NCBI GenBank assembly: GCA_007134165.1
Contig: SLLJ01000098.1
Span: forward strand, 1-7,698
Source: Nitriliruptoraceae bacterium
Lineage (GTDB): Bacteria > Actinomycetota > Nitriliruptoria > Nitriliruptorales > Nitriliruptoraceae
DNA: 7,698 nucleotides
Direction of reading: 5' to 3'
Every line of letters begins with the position of its first letter. Position 1 is the stretch's first letter. The translations under genes and the position numbers were made by a program. Under the pieces are notes generated by a model that did not search any database, was not told where the DNA came from, and saw only the letters and a program-made list of their open reading frames with translations. Positions 1 through 5,284 of this stretch are shown here, one piece after another.

Positions 1-126
1 ATGCCCGGGCTCGACGACATGCTGCGGGCCGAGGACGTCGCCGCGGCGATCGTCACCGTGCTCGAGCAGCCTCCCTCGATGCGCACGCTGGTGTGGTCGA
101 TGCGTTCGATGCAGGAAGAGGACTGA
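1..126 (+). CDS. Short-chain dehydrogenase/reductase, C-terminal fragment (gene starts left of the window)
   Basis: Frame 1 is open from the first base to the TGA at 124-126 and gives 41 residues. They contain LRAEDVAAAIVTVLEQPPS followed by RTLVWSMRSMQEED. A helix reading 'xxxEDVAxAIxxxLxQPPxxR' near the C-terminus is typical of NAD(P)-dependent short-chain dehydrogenases (SDR, Rossmann fold) of the classical type, where it follows the last conserved helix. The nucleotide-binding glycines and the catalytic Tyr-Lys pair lie outside the window, so substrate and cofactor cannot be judged. The ATG at base 1 is probably an internal methionine, because an SDR is about 240-260 residues. The gene converges on xylA with 69 bp between the stop codons. 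The family call is reasonable; the exact enzyme is unknown. Confidence 0.6.
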   Translation: MPGLDDMLRAEDVAAAIVTVLEQPPSMRTLVWSMRSMQEED

Positions 127-138
127 GCCGGTGCCGGG

Positions 139-183
139 CCCGGAGCGCTTCGGCGCGTCGGGTCCGGCCCGTCCACGGGCCGG
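139..183. terminator. Double hairpin between convergent genes, candidate bidirectional terminator
   Basis: Two hairpins sit side by side between the SDR stop (126) and the xylA stop (196). The first pairs 139-148 with 153-162 (ten positions, one A-G mismatch and one G-T wobble) and is capped by TTCG closed by a C-G pair, the very stable UUCG tetraloop. The second pairs CCGGCCCGT (164-172) with ACGGGCCGG (175-183), nine perfect pairs, realistically eight with a four-base loop. There is no T tract, as is common for actinobacterial terminators. The position between convergent genes suggests it stops transcription from both sides. Confidence 0.6.
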
Positions 184-195
184 GCGCGTGGGCGC

Positions 196-1533
196 TCAGC
201 CGGCCGCGATCGCGCGCCACAGGGTGCGGTTGACCAGGTTCTCGAGCCGCTCCTGCTCGCCGGAGACCGGGGTCGGGTCGAGCGCCCCGGCGGCGACCTG
301 CTCCTCGAGGTCCTTCAGCGAGTGCTCCCCCGCGAGGATCTGCGCGCCGAGTCCCTCACTCCAGCCGGCGTAGCGTGCCTCGCGCAGCGACTCGAGCGTG
401 CCCTGCTCGAGCAGCGCGGCGGCCACCAGCAGCGACTGCGCGAGCGTGTCGATCCCGCCGATGTGGCCGTGGAAGAGATCCTCACGGGCCATCGACTGCC
501 GGCGCAGCTTGGTGTCGAAGTTGAACCCGCCGGTGTCGAACCCGCCGCCACGCAGGATCTCGTAGACCGCCAGGCTCATCTCCTCCACGGAGTTGGGGAA
601 CTGGTCGGTGTCCCAGCCGTTCTGCGGGTCACCACGGTTGGCGTCGACGCTGCCGAAGATGCCGTTGTCGACCGCGTAGGCCACCTCGTGGTGGAACGAG
701 TGGCCGGCCAGCGTCGCGTGGTTGCACTCGATGTTGACGCGCAGCTCCCCGGCCAGGTCGTAGCGCTCGAGGAAGCCGTGCACGGTCGCGCAGTCGTAGT
801 CGTACTGGTGCTTGGTCGGCTCCTGGGGCTTGGGCTCGATCAGCAGCGTGCCGGGGAAACCGAGCTCGTGCTTGCGCTCGACGACGAGGTGCAGGAAGCG
901 GGCGAGCTGGTCGGCCTCCTGGCGCATGCGGGTGTTGAGCAGGGTCTCGTAACCCTCGCGCCCGCCCCACAGCACGTAGTTGACCCCGCCGAGACGGTGG
1001 GTCATCTCCATCGCCGCGGAGATCTGCGCGGCGGCGTAGGCGAACACCTCGGGATCGGGGTTGGTCGCGGCACCGGCGGCGAAGCGCGGGTGGCTGAAGC
1101 AGTTGCTGGTGCCCCACAGCAGCTTCAGGCCGGTGGCGGCCATGTGCTGCTCGGCCTGCTCGACCATCGTTTCGAGGTTGCGCCGGGACTCGGCGAAGGT
1201 GTCACCGGGCGGCGCGATGTCGACGTCGTGGAAGCAGAAGTAGGGCACCCCGAGCTTCGCGATGAACTCGAAGGCGGCCTCCATCTTGACCTTGGCCGCG
1301 TCCATCGGCGCGAGCTCACCGTCGATCCACGGCCGGTCGAAGGTGCCGGCACCGAACACGTCGTTGCCCGCCCAGGAGAACGAGTGCCAGTAGCACACCG
1401 CGATGCGCAGGTGCTCGCGCATCGGCTTGCCGAGCACCACGCGGTCCGCGTCGTAGACGTGGTAGGCGTAGTCGTTGTCCGACTCGGGTCCCTCGTAGCG
1501 GATCGCTTCGACGGTGCTGAAGAACTCGGCCAT
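196..1533 (-). CDS. xylA: Xylose isomerase, long (class II) form
   Basis: Cytoplasmic, metal-dependent isomerase converting D-xylose to D-xylulose (and, in this family, D-glucose to D-fructose). With the start at 1533 the protein has 445 residues, close to the roughly 440 of class II enzymes such as that of E. coli. Short class I enzymes have about 390. All expected active-site residues are visible: FHDVD with His102 and Asp105; IEPKPQEPTKHQYDYD with Glu233 and Lys235; IECNHA with Glu269 and His272; DANRGDPQNGWDTD with Asp297, Asp308 and Asp310; and NFDTK with Asp340. The start was chosen because MAEFF...IRYEGP matches the usual class II N-terminus. ATG at 1545 or an upstream extension to 1599 is also open. 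A GGA lies 12 bases before the chosen ATG, so the ribosome site does not settle the start. No xylulokinase or xylose regulator gene is visible beside it. Confidence 0.95.
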   Translation of the reverse strand: MAEFFSTVEAIRYEGPESDNDYAYHVYDADRVVLGKPMREHLRIAVCYWHSFSWAGNDVFGAGTFDRPWIDGELAPMDAAKVKMEAAFEFIAKLGVPYFCFHDVDIAPPGDTFAESRRNLETMVEQAEQHMAATGLKLLWGTSNCFSHPRFAAGAATNPDPEVFAYAAAQISAAMEMTHRLGGVNYVLWGGREGYETLLNTRMRQEADQLARFLHLVVERKHELGFPGTLLIEPKPQEPTKHQYDYDCATVHGFLERYDLAGELRVNIECNHATLAGHSFHHEVAYAVDNGIFGSVDANRGDPQNGWDTDQFPNSVEEMSLAVYEILRGGGFDTGGFNFDTKLRRQSMAREDLFHGHIGGIDTLAQSLLVAAALLEQGTLESLREARYAGWSEGLGAQILAGEHSLKDLEEQVAAGALDPTPVSGEQERLENLVNRTLWRAIAAG

Positions 1534-1617
1534 GGTGGTCACCATTCCGTTCGAGCCGGGGGTCGTCTCCCGGCGCTTGACCTGCAGCGACTGGACCACG
1601 CCTCGCTGCCTGTTTCG

Positions 1618-1623
1618 AGCGTA
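1618..1623 (-). promoter_or_regulatory. Possible -10 element for xylA
   Basis: On the minus strand TACGCT fits the actinobacterial TANNNT -10 pattern and is the only such hexamer I found between about 1546 and 1760 on that strand. It would start a transcript near 1611 and leave a leader of about 80 bases. No convincing -35 box lies 16-18 bases upstream (the bases there are CCGTC-like). I saw no clear inverted repeat for a xylose regulator next to it. Confidence 0.3.
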
Positions 1624-1741
1624 GTCGGCGACGCTGCGGTGACGGGGCGAAGAGCGCCTCGACGTGGCAGGGCCGCAGCGCCCCTACCCAACGGGCCTGC
1701 CCCCATGCCTTCCCGACCCGGCCACACCCCGCGCAGGCGGA

Positions 1742-1789
1742 GGCGAACCTGATGGTTGCGAACCGGGGAGTCCGGGCTTAGGGTTCGCC
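1742..1789. repeat. GCGAACC repeats, direct and inverted, around the usp promoter; candidate operator
   Basis: GCGAACC occurs at 1743-1749 and again at 1758-1764 (same orientation, 15 bases apart). Its reverse complement GGTTCGC lies at 1782-1788. The outer pair extends to 8 bp: GGCGAACC at 1742-1749 with GGTTCGCC at 1782-1789. The inner inverted pair (1758-1764 and 1782-1788) lies across the proposed -35 and -10 boxes, so a protein bound there would block or steer RNA polymerase. Two alternative stems could also form in DNA or RNA. No known regulator consensus was recognised, so the role as operator is inference. Confidence 0.4.
1756..1784 (+). promoter_or_regulatory. Promoter for the usp-symporter unit
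   Basis: TTGCGA (1756-1761) and TAGGGT (1779-1784) are separated by exactly 17 bases, the best spacing for a housekeeping sigma factor. TAGGGT fits the TANNNT -10 pattern of actinobacteria. Initiation would fall near 1791, giving a leader of about 115 bases before the ATG at 1906. I saw no recognisable riboswitch in the leader. It is the strongest two-box promoter in the window. Confidence 0.55.
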
Positions 1790-1905
1790 GGCCGCGCGAC
1801 GCGGCGGCGCGCTCTGGGAGGTGCGCGTCACTTCGGGCACGTCGACCGGCGTTGTCCTTGCTTCCGGCGTTCGTCGTCGGGGCACGAACCGGACGGGAGA
1901 CAAGC

Positions 1906-2337
1906 ATGGGCAAGGCGCTACTCGTTGGCATTGACGGCAGCGATGCAGGGTGGCGGGCCCTGGAGTTCGCCAAGGGCCGGGCGCGCAGCCTGGGCGCGAG
2001 CCTCGTGCTCGTGCACGTGATCCCCTGGTCGCCGTACTCCTTCAACACCCCGGAAGAGAACGAACAGCGCCACCAGCGGCGTCAGCAGGAACTCGAGGCA
2101 GCACGCACTCAGCTGCTCGAACCGGCCCAGCATGAGGTCGGTGAGGGAGTCGAGGTCGTGCTCGTCGCCAAGCACGGCGACCGGGCCGAGCTGCTCAACC
2201 AACTGGCCCGTGAGTACGACGCCGAACACATCATCGTCGGGCGTACCGGGGAGAGCCGCATCCGGTCCCGGATGTTCGGCAGCGTTCCCTCGACCCTGAC
2301 CCAGATCGCCGACGTCCCCGTGACGGTGGTGCCGTGA
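1906..2337 (+). CDS. Universal stress protein, UspA family, ATP-binding type
   Basis: A single-domain universal stress protein of 143 residues, the usual length for one Usp domain. It opens with LLVGIDGSDAGWRALEFA, the first strand and helix of the fold. It also holds GRTGESRIRSRMFGS at residues 112-126, which matches the ATP-binding pattern G-2X-G-9X-G-[ST] exactly. That places it with the ATP-binding Usp proteins rather than the non-binding UspA type. Such proteins are cytoplasmic dimers that modulate stress responses or partner proteins. The ATG at 1906 was chosen because GGGAG (1895-1899) lies six bases upstream and the fold begins at once; a longer reading from 1756 would add a 50-residue arginine-rich tail unlike the family. 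The stop overlaps a GTG in frame with the next gene, and the true symporter start lies 17 bases after the stop. The two genes almost certainly form one transcript. Confidence 0.92.
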   Translation: MGKALLVGIDGSDAGWRALEFAKGRARSLGASLVLVHVIPWSPYSFNTPEENEQRHQRRQQELEAARTQLLEPAQHEVGEGVEVVLVAKHGDRAELLNQLAREYDAEHIIVGRTGESRIRSRMFGSVPSTLTQIADVPVTVVP

Positions 2338-2342
2338 CTCCC

Positions 2343-2347
2343 GGAGG
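2343..2347 (+). promoter_or_regulatory. Ribosome binding site that sets the symporter start
   Basis: GGAGG lies seven bases before GTG 2355, an ideal distance. The earlier in-frame GTG at 2334 overlaps the usp stop as GTGA but would place this GGAGG inside its own coding region. The site therefore favours initiation at 2355. Confidence 0.65.
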
Positions 2348-2354
2348 TTCCATC

Positions 2355-3833
2355 GTGCTCCAGCCGCTGCTTGCCCAGAGCATCGACGAACGGATCTCGT
2401 CCGCGATGGACCCCGTGTCCTCCGCGATCGAGAGCGTGGTCTTCTACTCGATCCCCGTCGCGGGCGTGAACCTGCCGTTGATCGTGCTGTGGCTGGTGGC
2501 CGCAGGCGCGTTCTTCACCGTCTACCTCGGCTTCCTCAACCTACGCGGGCCCAAGCACGCGCTGGATCTGGTCCGCGGCCAGTACTCGAATCCGGATGAT
2601 GCCGGCGAGGTCACCCACTTCCAGGCGCTGGCGACCGCGGTGTCGGGCACCGTGGGTCTCGGCAACATCGCCGGGGTCGCGGTGGCGATCGCGATCGGGG
2701 GTCCCGGTGCCACGGTGTGGATGATCATCGCCGGGTTCCTCGGCATGTCCTCGAAGATGGCCGAGTGCACCCTGGGCGTGAAGTTCCGGCGTGAACGTCC
2801 CGACGGCACGGTCTCCGGCGGGCCGATGTACTACCTCGAACAGGGCATCGCCGAGGTGACCGGACGGGTCCGGACTGGCAGGACGCTGGCGGTGCTGTTC
2901 TCGATCTCCTGCATCGGTGGCGCCATCGGTGCCGGCAACATGTTTCAGGCCAACCAGGCCACGGCGCAGATCATCGCGGTCACCGGCGGCGAGGACAGTC
3001 CGATCGCCGACTTCCGCTGGGTCGTGGGCCTGATCTTCGCGATCACCGTCGGCGCCGTCATCATCGGCGGGATCAAGTCGATCGCTCGGGTTACCGAGAA
3101 GCTGGTCCCGATCATGGCAGCCATCTACCTGTCCGCAGCGCTTCTCGTCATCGGCTCGAACCTGGCCGAGGTCCCGGCCGCCTTCGGGGAGATCTTCCGG
3201 CAGGCCTTCGCGCTGGACAGCGCCTACGGCGGCATCATCGGCGCGCTGATCGTGGGCTTCCAGCGTGCAGCGTTCTCCAACGAGGCGGGCATCGGTTCTG
3301 CGGCGATCGCCCACTCCGCCGTGCGCACCGAGCACCCCTCCACCGAGGGGCATGTCGCTCTGCTCGAGCCCTTCATCGACACCGTCATCATCTGCACCAT
3401 GACGGCTTTGATCATCGTGATCTCCGGCGCCTACCTCGACCCGGTCGCGGGAGAACTCGGCGGGGTCGCGCTGACCTCTGCGGCGTTCGCCACGGTGCTG
3501 CCGTGGTTCCCGAACGTCCTCGCGGTCGCGGTGGTGGCCTTCGCGTTCTCCACGATGCTCACCTGGTCGTACTACGGCATGAAGTCGACCGGCTACCTCT
3601 TCGACGACTCCGAGGTGGCCGAGACGGTCTTCAAGGTCATCTTCTGCATCTTCGTGGTGGTGGGCGCCTCGCTGTCGCTGGGTCCGGTGATCGGGATCTC
3701 CGACTCGATGCTGTTCCTGATGGCGATCCCGAACGTGCTGGGCCTGTACATCCTCGCGCCACTGGTCAAGAAGGAGATCTACGCCTACCGCGACAAGGTC
3801 GAATCCGGCGAGATCGCCAAGGTCGACCACTGA
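2355..3833 (+). CDS. Sodium:alanine/glycine symporter, AGCS family
   Basis: Integral membrane carrier that brings alanine, glycine or a similar small amino acid into the cell with sodium (or another cation). The 492-residue length is normal for the family. Family motifs appear in order: GLGNIAGVAVAI and GGPGATVWMIIAGFLG (residues 101-130), SGGPMYYLEQG (154-164), SISCIGGAIGAGNMFQ (183-198), and AAFSNEAGIGSAAIAHSA (305-322). Long hydrophobic stretches span about residues 38-62, 105-130, 178-195, 222-240, 250-270, 290-302, 340-360, 385-402, 424-443 and 450-470, consistent with 10-11 membrane segments. The tail ends in a charged cytoplasmic stretch (VKKEIYAYRDK). GTG 2355 is preferred over GTG 2334 because of the GGAGG upstream. 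The gene follows the stress protein gene at once, so uptake may be co-expressed with a stress sensor. Substrate choice within the family is not resolved. Confidence 0.93.
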   Translation: MLQPLLAQSIDERISSAMDPVSSAIESVVFYSIPVAGVNLPLIVLWLVAAGAFFTVYLGFLNLRGPKHALDLVRGQYSNPDDAGEVTHFQALATAVSGTVGLGNIAGVAVAIAIGGPGATVWMIIAGFLGMSSKMAECTLGVKFRRERPDGTVSGGPMYYLEQGIAEVTGRVRTGRTLAVLFSISCIGGAIGAGNMFQANQATAQIIAVTGGEDSPIADFRWVVGLIFAITVGAVIIGGIKSIARVTEKLVPIMAAIYLSAALLVIGSNLAEVPAAFGEIFRQAFALDSAYGGIIGALIVGFQRAAFSNEAGIGSAAIAHSAVRTEHPSTEGHVALLEPFIDTVIICTMTALIIVISGAYLDPVAGELGGVALTSAAFATVLPWFPNVLAVAVVAFAFSTMLTWSYYGMKSTGYLFDDSEVAETVFKVIFCIFVVVGASLSLGPVIGISDSMLFLMAIPNVLGLYILAPLVKKEIYAYRDKVESGEIAKVDH

Positions 3834-3873
3834 TCGAACGGGCCCGGCGCCGTGGTTCGGCGTGCCTGCGGCT

Positions 3874-3917
3874 GGTTCCCCGGGTTCATGCGCCGGCAGG
3901 TGCGAACCCGGGGAACC
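3874..3917 (+). terminator. Perfect 14-bp inverted repeat after the symporter gene, likely terminator
   Basis: GGTTCCCCGGGTTC (3874-3887) is matched perfectly by GAACCCGGGGAACC (3904-3917), with a 16-base loop between them. It begins 40 bases after the symporter stop and lies well before the next promoter. No T run follows, so it would act as an actinobacterial T-less terminator or as an mRNA 3' end stabiliser. Confidence 0.65.
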
Positions 3918-3947
3918 GACGGCGGGAGCGGGGACGGCGGAAGCGGT
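3918..3947. repeat. Tandem 15-bp repeat, two copies
   Basis: GACGGCGGGAGCGGG (3918-3932) is followed directly by GACGGCGGAAGCGGT (3933-3947), 13 of 15 positions identical (the first 14 bases differ at one position). It abuts the right arm of the inverted repeat at 3904-3917 and lies outside any gene I accept. It could be a simple replication-slippage duplication; no function is evident. Confidence 0.5.
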
Positions 3948-4011
3948 GACCGACCCGTCGAGCGCACGAACCCCGCAACGCACCTCCGACGGCCAGCAGG
4001 CGGGCCGCTGC

Positions 4012-4017
4012 TAGGGT
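4012..4017 (+). promoter_or_regulatory. -10 element for a leaderless start of the cyclic-nucleotide-fold gene
   Basis: TAGGGT ends seven bases before ATG 4025, the distance at which actinobacterial RNA polymerase starts transcription. The mRNA would then begin at or next to the A of that ATG and have no leader. No good ribosome site is present at the spacing needed for ATG 4019. No -35 consensus is visible. Confidence 0.5.
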
Positions 4018-4024
4018 CATGGAC

Positions 4025-4510
4025 ATGGATGAGGTGCTGAAACTGTGTGCCGATCGACCCCGCCGGACCCTGGATCCCGGTGAGGTCCTGATCGGCCGGG
4101 GAACCCGTGGGGACTGCCTGTACGTGCTCATCGCCGGCGCGGTCGAGGTCCGTGACGGCGAGGTCGTCATCACCACCGTTCGTGAGCCGGGATCCTTCCT
4201 CGGTGAGGTTGCGGCGCTGCTCGACACCTCGTACGGCGCGGATGTCGTCGCAGTCGAGCCCTCGACCGTGGCCGTTATCGAGGACGCCGGCACCGTGGTG
4301 GCCACCGAACCCGACCTCGCCCTGGCGATCGCCCGGCTCCTGGCCCGCCGTCTGCGTGCCGTGACCTCCTACCTCACTGACCTGCGGCGGCAGTACGCGG
4401 GTACCGACACGCATCTGGCGGTCATGGACCAGGTCCTCGGTGAGCTGATGACCAGCCCCGTTGACGTCGCCGAGGCCGGCTCCGAGCGTGAGGACGTGCC
4501 CGACTACTGA
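4025..4510 (+). CDS. Small stand-alone cyclic nucleotide-binding-fold protein (no DNA-binding domain)
   Basis: The 161-residue product is mostly one cNMP-binding (CRP/FNR-type) beta roll. It shows RTLDPGEVLIGRGTRGDCLYVLIAG, then EVRDGEVVITTVREPG, then SFLGEVAALLDTSYGADVVA at about residues 57-76, then EPSTVAVIED. A long helix, about residues 95-124, follows as the C-helix. The cassette that holds the cyclic-nucleotide phosphate is recognisable (G-E-x-A-x-L-L), but the usual Pro-Arg pair after it is Tyr-Gly (SYGAD), so the phosphate-binding arginine is missing. No helix-turn-helix follows; the tail is acidic. It could bind an unusual ligand or act as a ligand-free interaction module. ATG 4025 is preferred from the -10 spacing; ATG 4019 would add two residues. 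The gene overlaps the opposite-strand phosphoesterase gene by 7 bp. The fold is well supported; the function is not known. Confidence 0.8.
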   Translation: MDEVLKLCADRPRRTLDPGEVLIGRGTRGDCLYVLIAGAVEVRDGEVVITTVREPGSFLGEVAALLDTSYGADVVAVEPSTVAVIEDAGTVVATEPDLALAIARLLARRLRAVTSYLTDLRRQYAGTDTHLAVMDQVLGELMTSPVDVAEAGSEREDVPDY

Positions 4511-5244
4511 GTCAGGCGGCGCTCGTCGAGCCCCTGGTAGGAGAACCAGCGAGCCATTGCCGCGTCGAGGTCGAGTTCGATGTGCGCGGGGACCGGCCCG
4601 ATCTGCTTGCCGGCGTTGAACAGCCAGGTGGCACCGAGCCGGTCGATCCAGGAACCGTCGGGGGTGAACGGGGCCTGGTGGATGTGGCCCATCAGGACCG
4701 CGGTGGGCTGCCAACGTTGGACCCAGTCCGCGATGACGGGGTCGCCGAAGTGGCGTGAACCAGTCCAGGCAAGCGGCCCTTGCGGTGGGGAGTGGTACAC
4801 CCAGATCCACCGGGAGTCGTCGGGTGCCTGCGCCTCGAGTTGGGCCTTTGCTCGCGCCTCGAGCTGGGCCTCGAACTCCTCGCGTGCCACGGGGCCATCC
4901 CACCAACCGAGCACCGTCACCGTGGTGTTGCCGATCGTGACGCTGTCGCCGTCGACAGCGGCTCCGACCTCCCGGAGCGGAGCGAGCCAGTCGGCCGTCT
5001 TCTCTCCGCTGGGCGTGCGGGTGTTGAGGTCGTGGTTCCCGGAGCACACCGCCAGCCGTGATCGACCCGCGAGGTCGGTCATCGCGACCCGCAGCGCCGC
5101 GATCTGCACCTCGATGCTGACCGGTGAGGAGATGTCGAGGTGGTCGCCGGCCAGCACCACCAGGTCGTACCCGCCAGCCACCGCTGTGACCCAGTCCAGA
5201 TGGGGCAGTCGGTAGTGGAGATCGGCAACCAGCAGCATCCGCAT
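4504..5244 (-). CDS. Calcineurin-like metallophosphoesterase
   Basis: A 246-residue cytoplasmic hydrolase of the two-metal phosphoesterase superfamily. All signature blocks are present in order: DLH (Asp8, His10) near the N-terminus, GDH (Asp34), GNHD (Asn70-His71-Asp72), YHSPP (His151) and GHIH (His187, His189). These are the metal ligands and catalytic histidine of the fold, so the enzyme should be active on a phosphomono- or phosphodiester. The superfamily includes cAMP phosphodiesterases of the CpdA type as well as nucleases and lipid-related enzymes; the sequence alone does not choose. A charged helix near residues 122-142 contains an eight-residue duplication. The gene converges with the cyclic-nucleotide-fold gene, their stops overlapping by 7 bp (4504-4510), which invites but does not prove a link to cyclic nucleotides. 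The ATG at 5244 follows a TAGCGT by six bases, suggesting a leaderless mRNA. Confidence 0.88.
   Translation of the reverse strand: MRMLLVADLHYRLPHLDWVTAVAGGYDLVVLAGDHLDISSPVSIEVQIAALRVAMTDLAGRSRLAVCSGNHDLNTRTPSGEKTADWLAPLREVGAAVDGDSVTIGNTTVTVLGWWDGPVAREEFEAQLEARAKAQLEAQAPDDSRWIWVYHSPPQGPLAWTGSRHFGDPVIADWVQRWQPTAVLMGHIHQAPFTPDGSWIDRLGATWLFNAGKQIGPVPAHIELDLDAAMARWFSYQGLDERRLTQ
4830..4871. repeat. In-frame 24-bp-period duplication inside the phosphoesterase gene
   Basis: GCGCCTCGAGTTGGGCCT (4830-4847) recurs as GCGCCTCGAGCTGGGCCT (4854-4871), with one mismatch and a period of 24 bases. In the protein this gives the paired units AQLEARAK and AQLEAQAP in a charged helix (about residues 126-141) between the GNHD and YHSPP blocks. 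It keeps the reading frame and is probably a lengthened surface helix. Confidence 0.55.
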
Positions 5245-5250
5245 GGCCGC

Positions 5251-5256
5251 ACGCTA
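5251..5256 (-). promoter_or_regulatory. -10 element for a leaderless start of the phosphoesterase gene
   Basis: On the minus strand TAGCGT is followed by six bases (GCGGCC) and then ATG 5244. This matches the TANNNT-then-ATG pattern of leaderless actinobacterial mRNAs. A GGGGGAG further upstream is 21 bases from the ATG, too far to serve as its ribosome site. No -35 consensus is visible. Confidence 0.5.
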
Positions 5257-5284
5257 GTTGCTGTGCTCCCCCACCGCCGCCGAC

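Noticed and set aside
322..1752. Long plus-strand open frame (476 residues) opposite xylA
   Set aside because: It is the mirror of the xylose isomerase gene. The protein is rich in Val, Gly and Arg without any motif, and the opposite strand encodes a complete active site. GC-rich genes commonly leave long antisense frames open.
1761..1780. DosR-type dormancy operator before usp
   Set aside because: GGGGAGTCCGGG resembles only part of one half of the known palindrome and lacks the matching second half.
1756..1905. N-terminal extension of the universal stress protein
   Set aside because: It would start from TTG inside the -35 box, has an arginine/alanine-rich sequence unlike the family, and a good ribosome site precedes ATG 1906.
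1791..1905. Glycine riboswitch before the usp-symporter unit
   Set aside because: The conserved glycine-aptamer core sequences were not found in the leader.
3874..3917. tRNA gene suggested by GGTTC/GAACC arms
   Set aside because: The arms form one long 14-bp stem with no cloverleaf, anticodon arm or acceptor stem.
2541..3983. Long minus-strand open frame (480 residues) opposite the symporter
   Set aside because: Composition is Asp/Arg/His-rich and without family motifs, and it runs across the terminator-like repeat. The plus strand encodes a clear AGCS carrier.
3785..5047. Minus-strand open frame (420 residues) across the cNMP-fold and phosphoesterase genes
   Set aside because: It covers two well-supported genes in the wrong frame and shows no recognisable domain.
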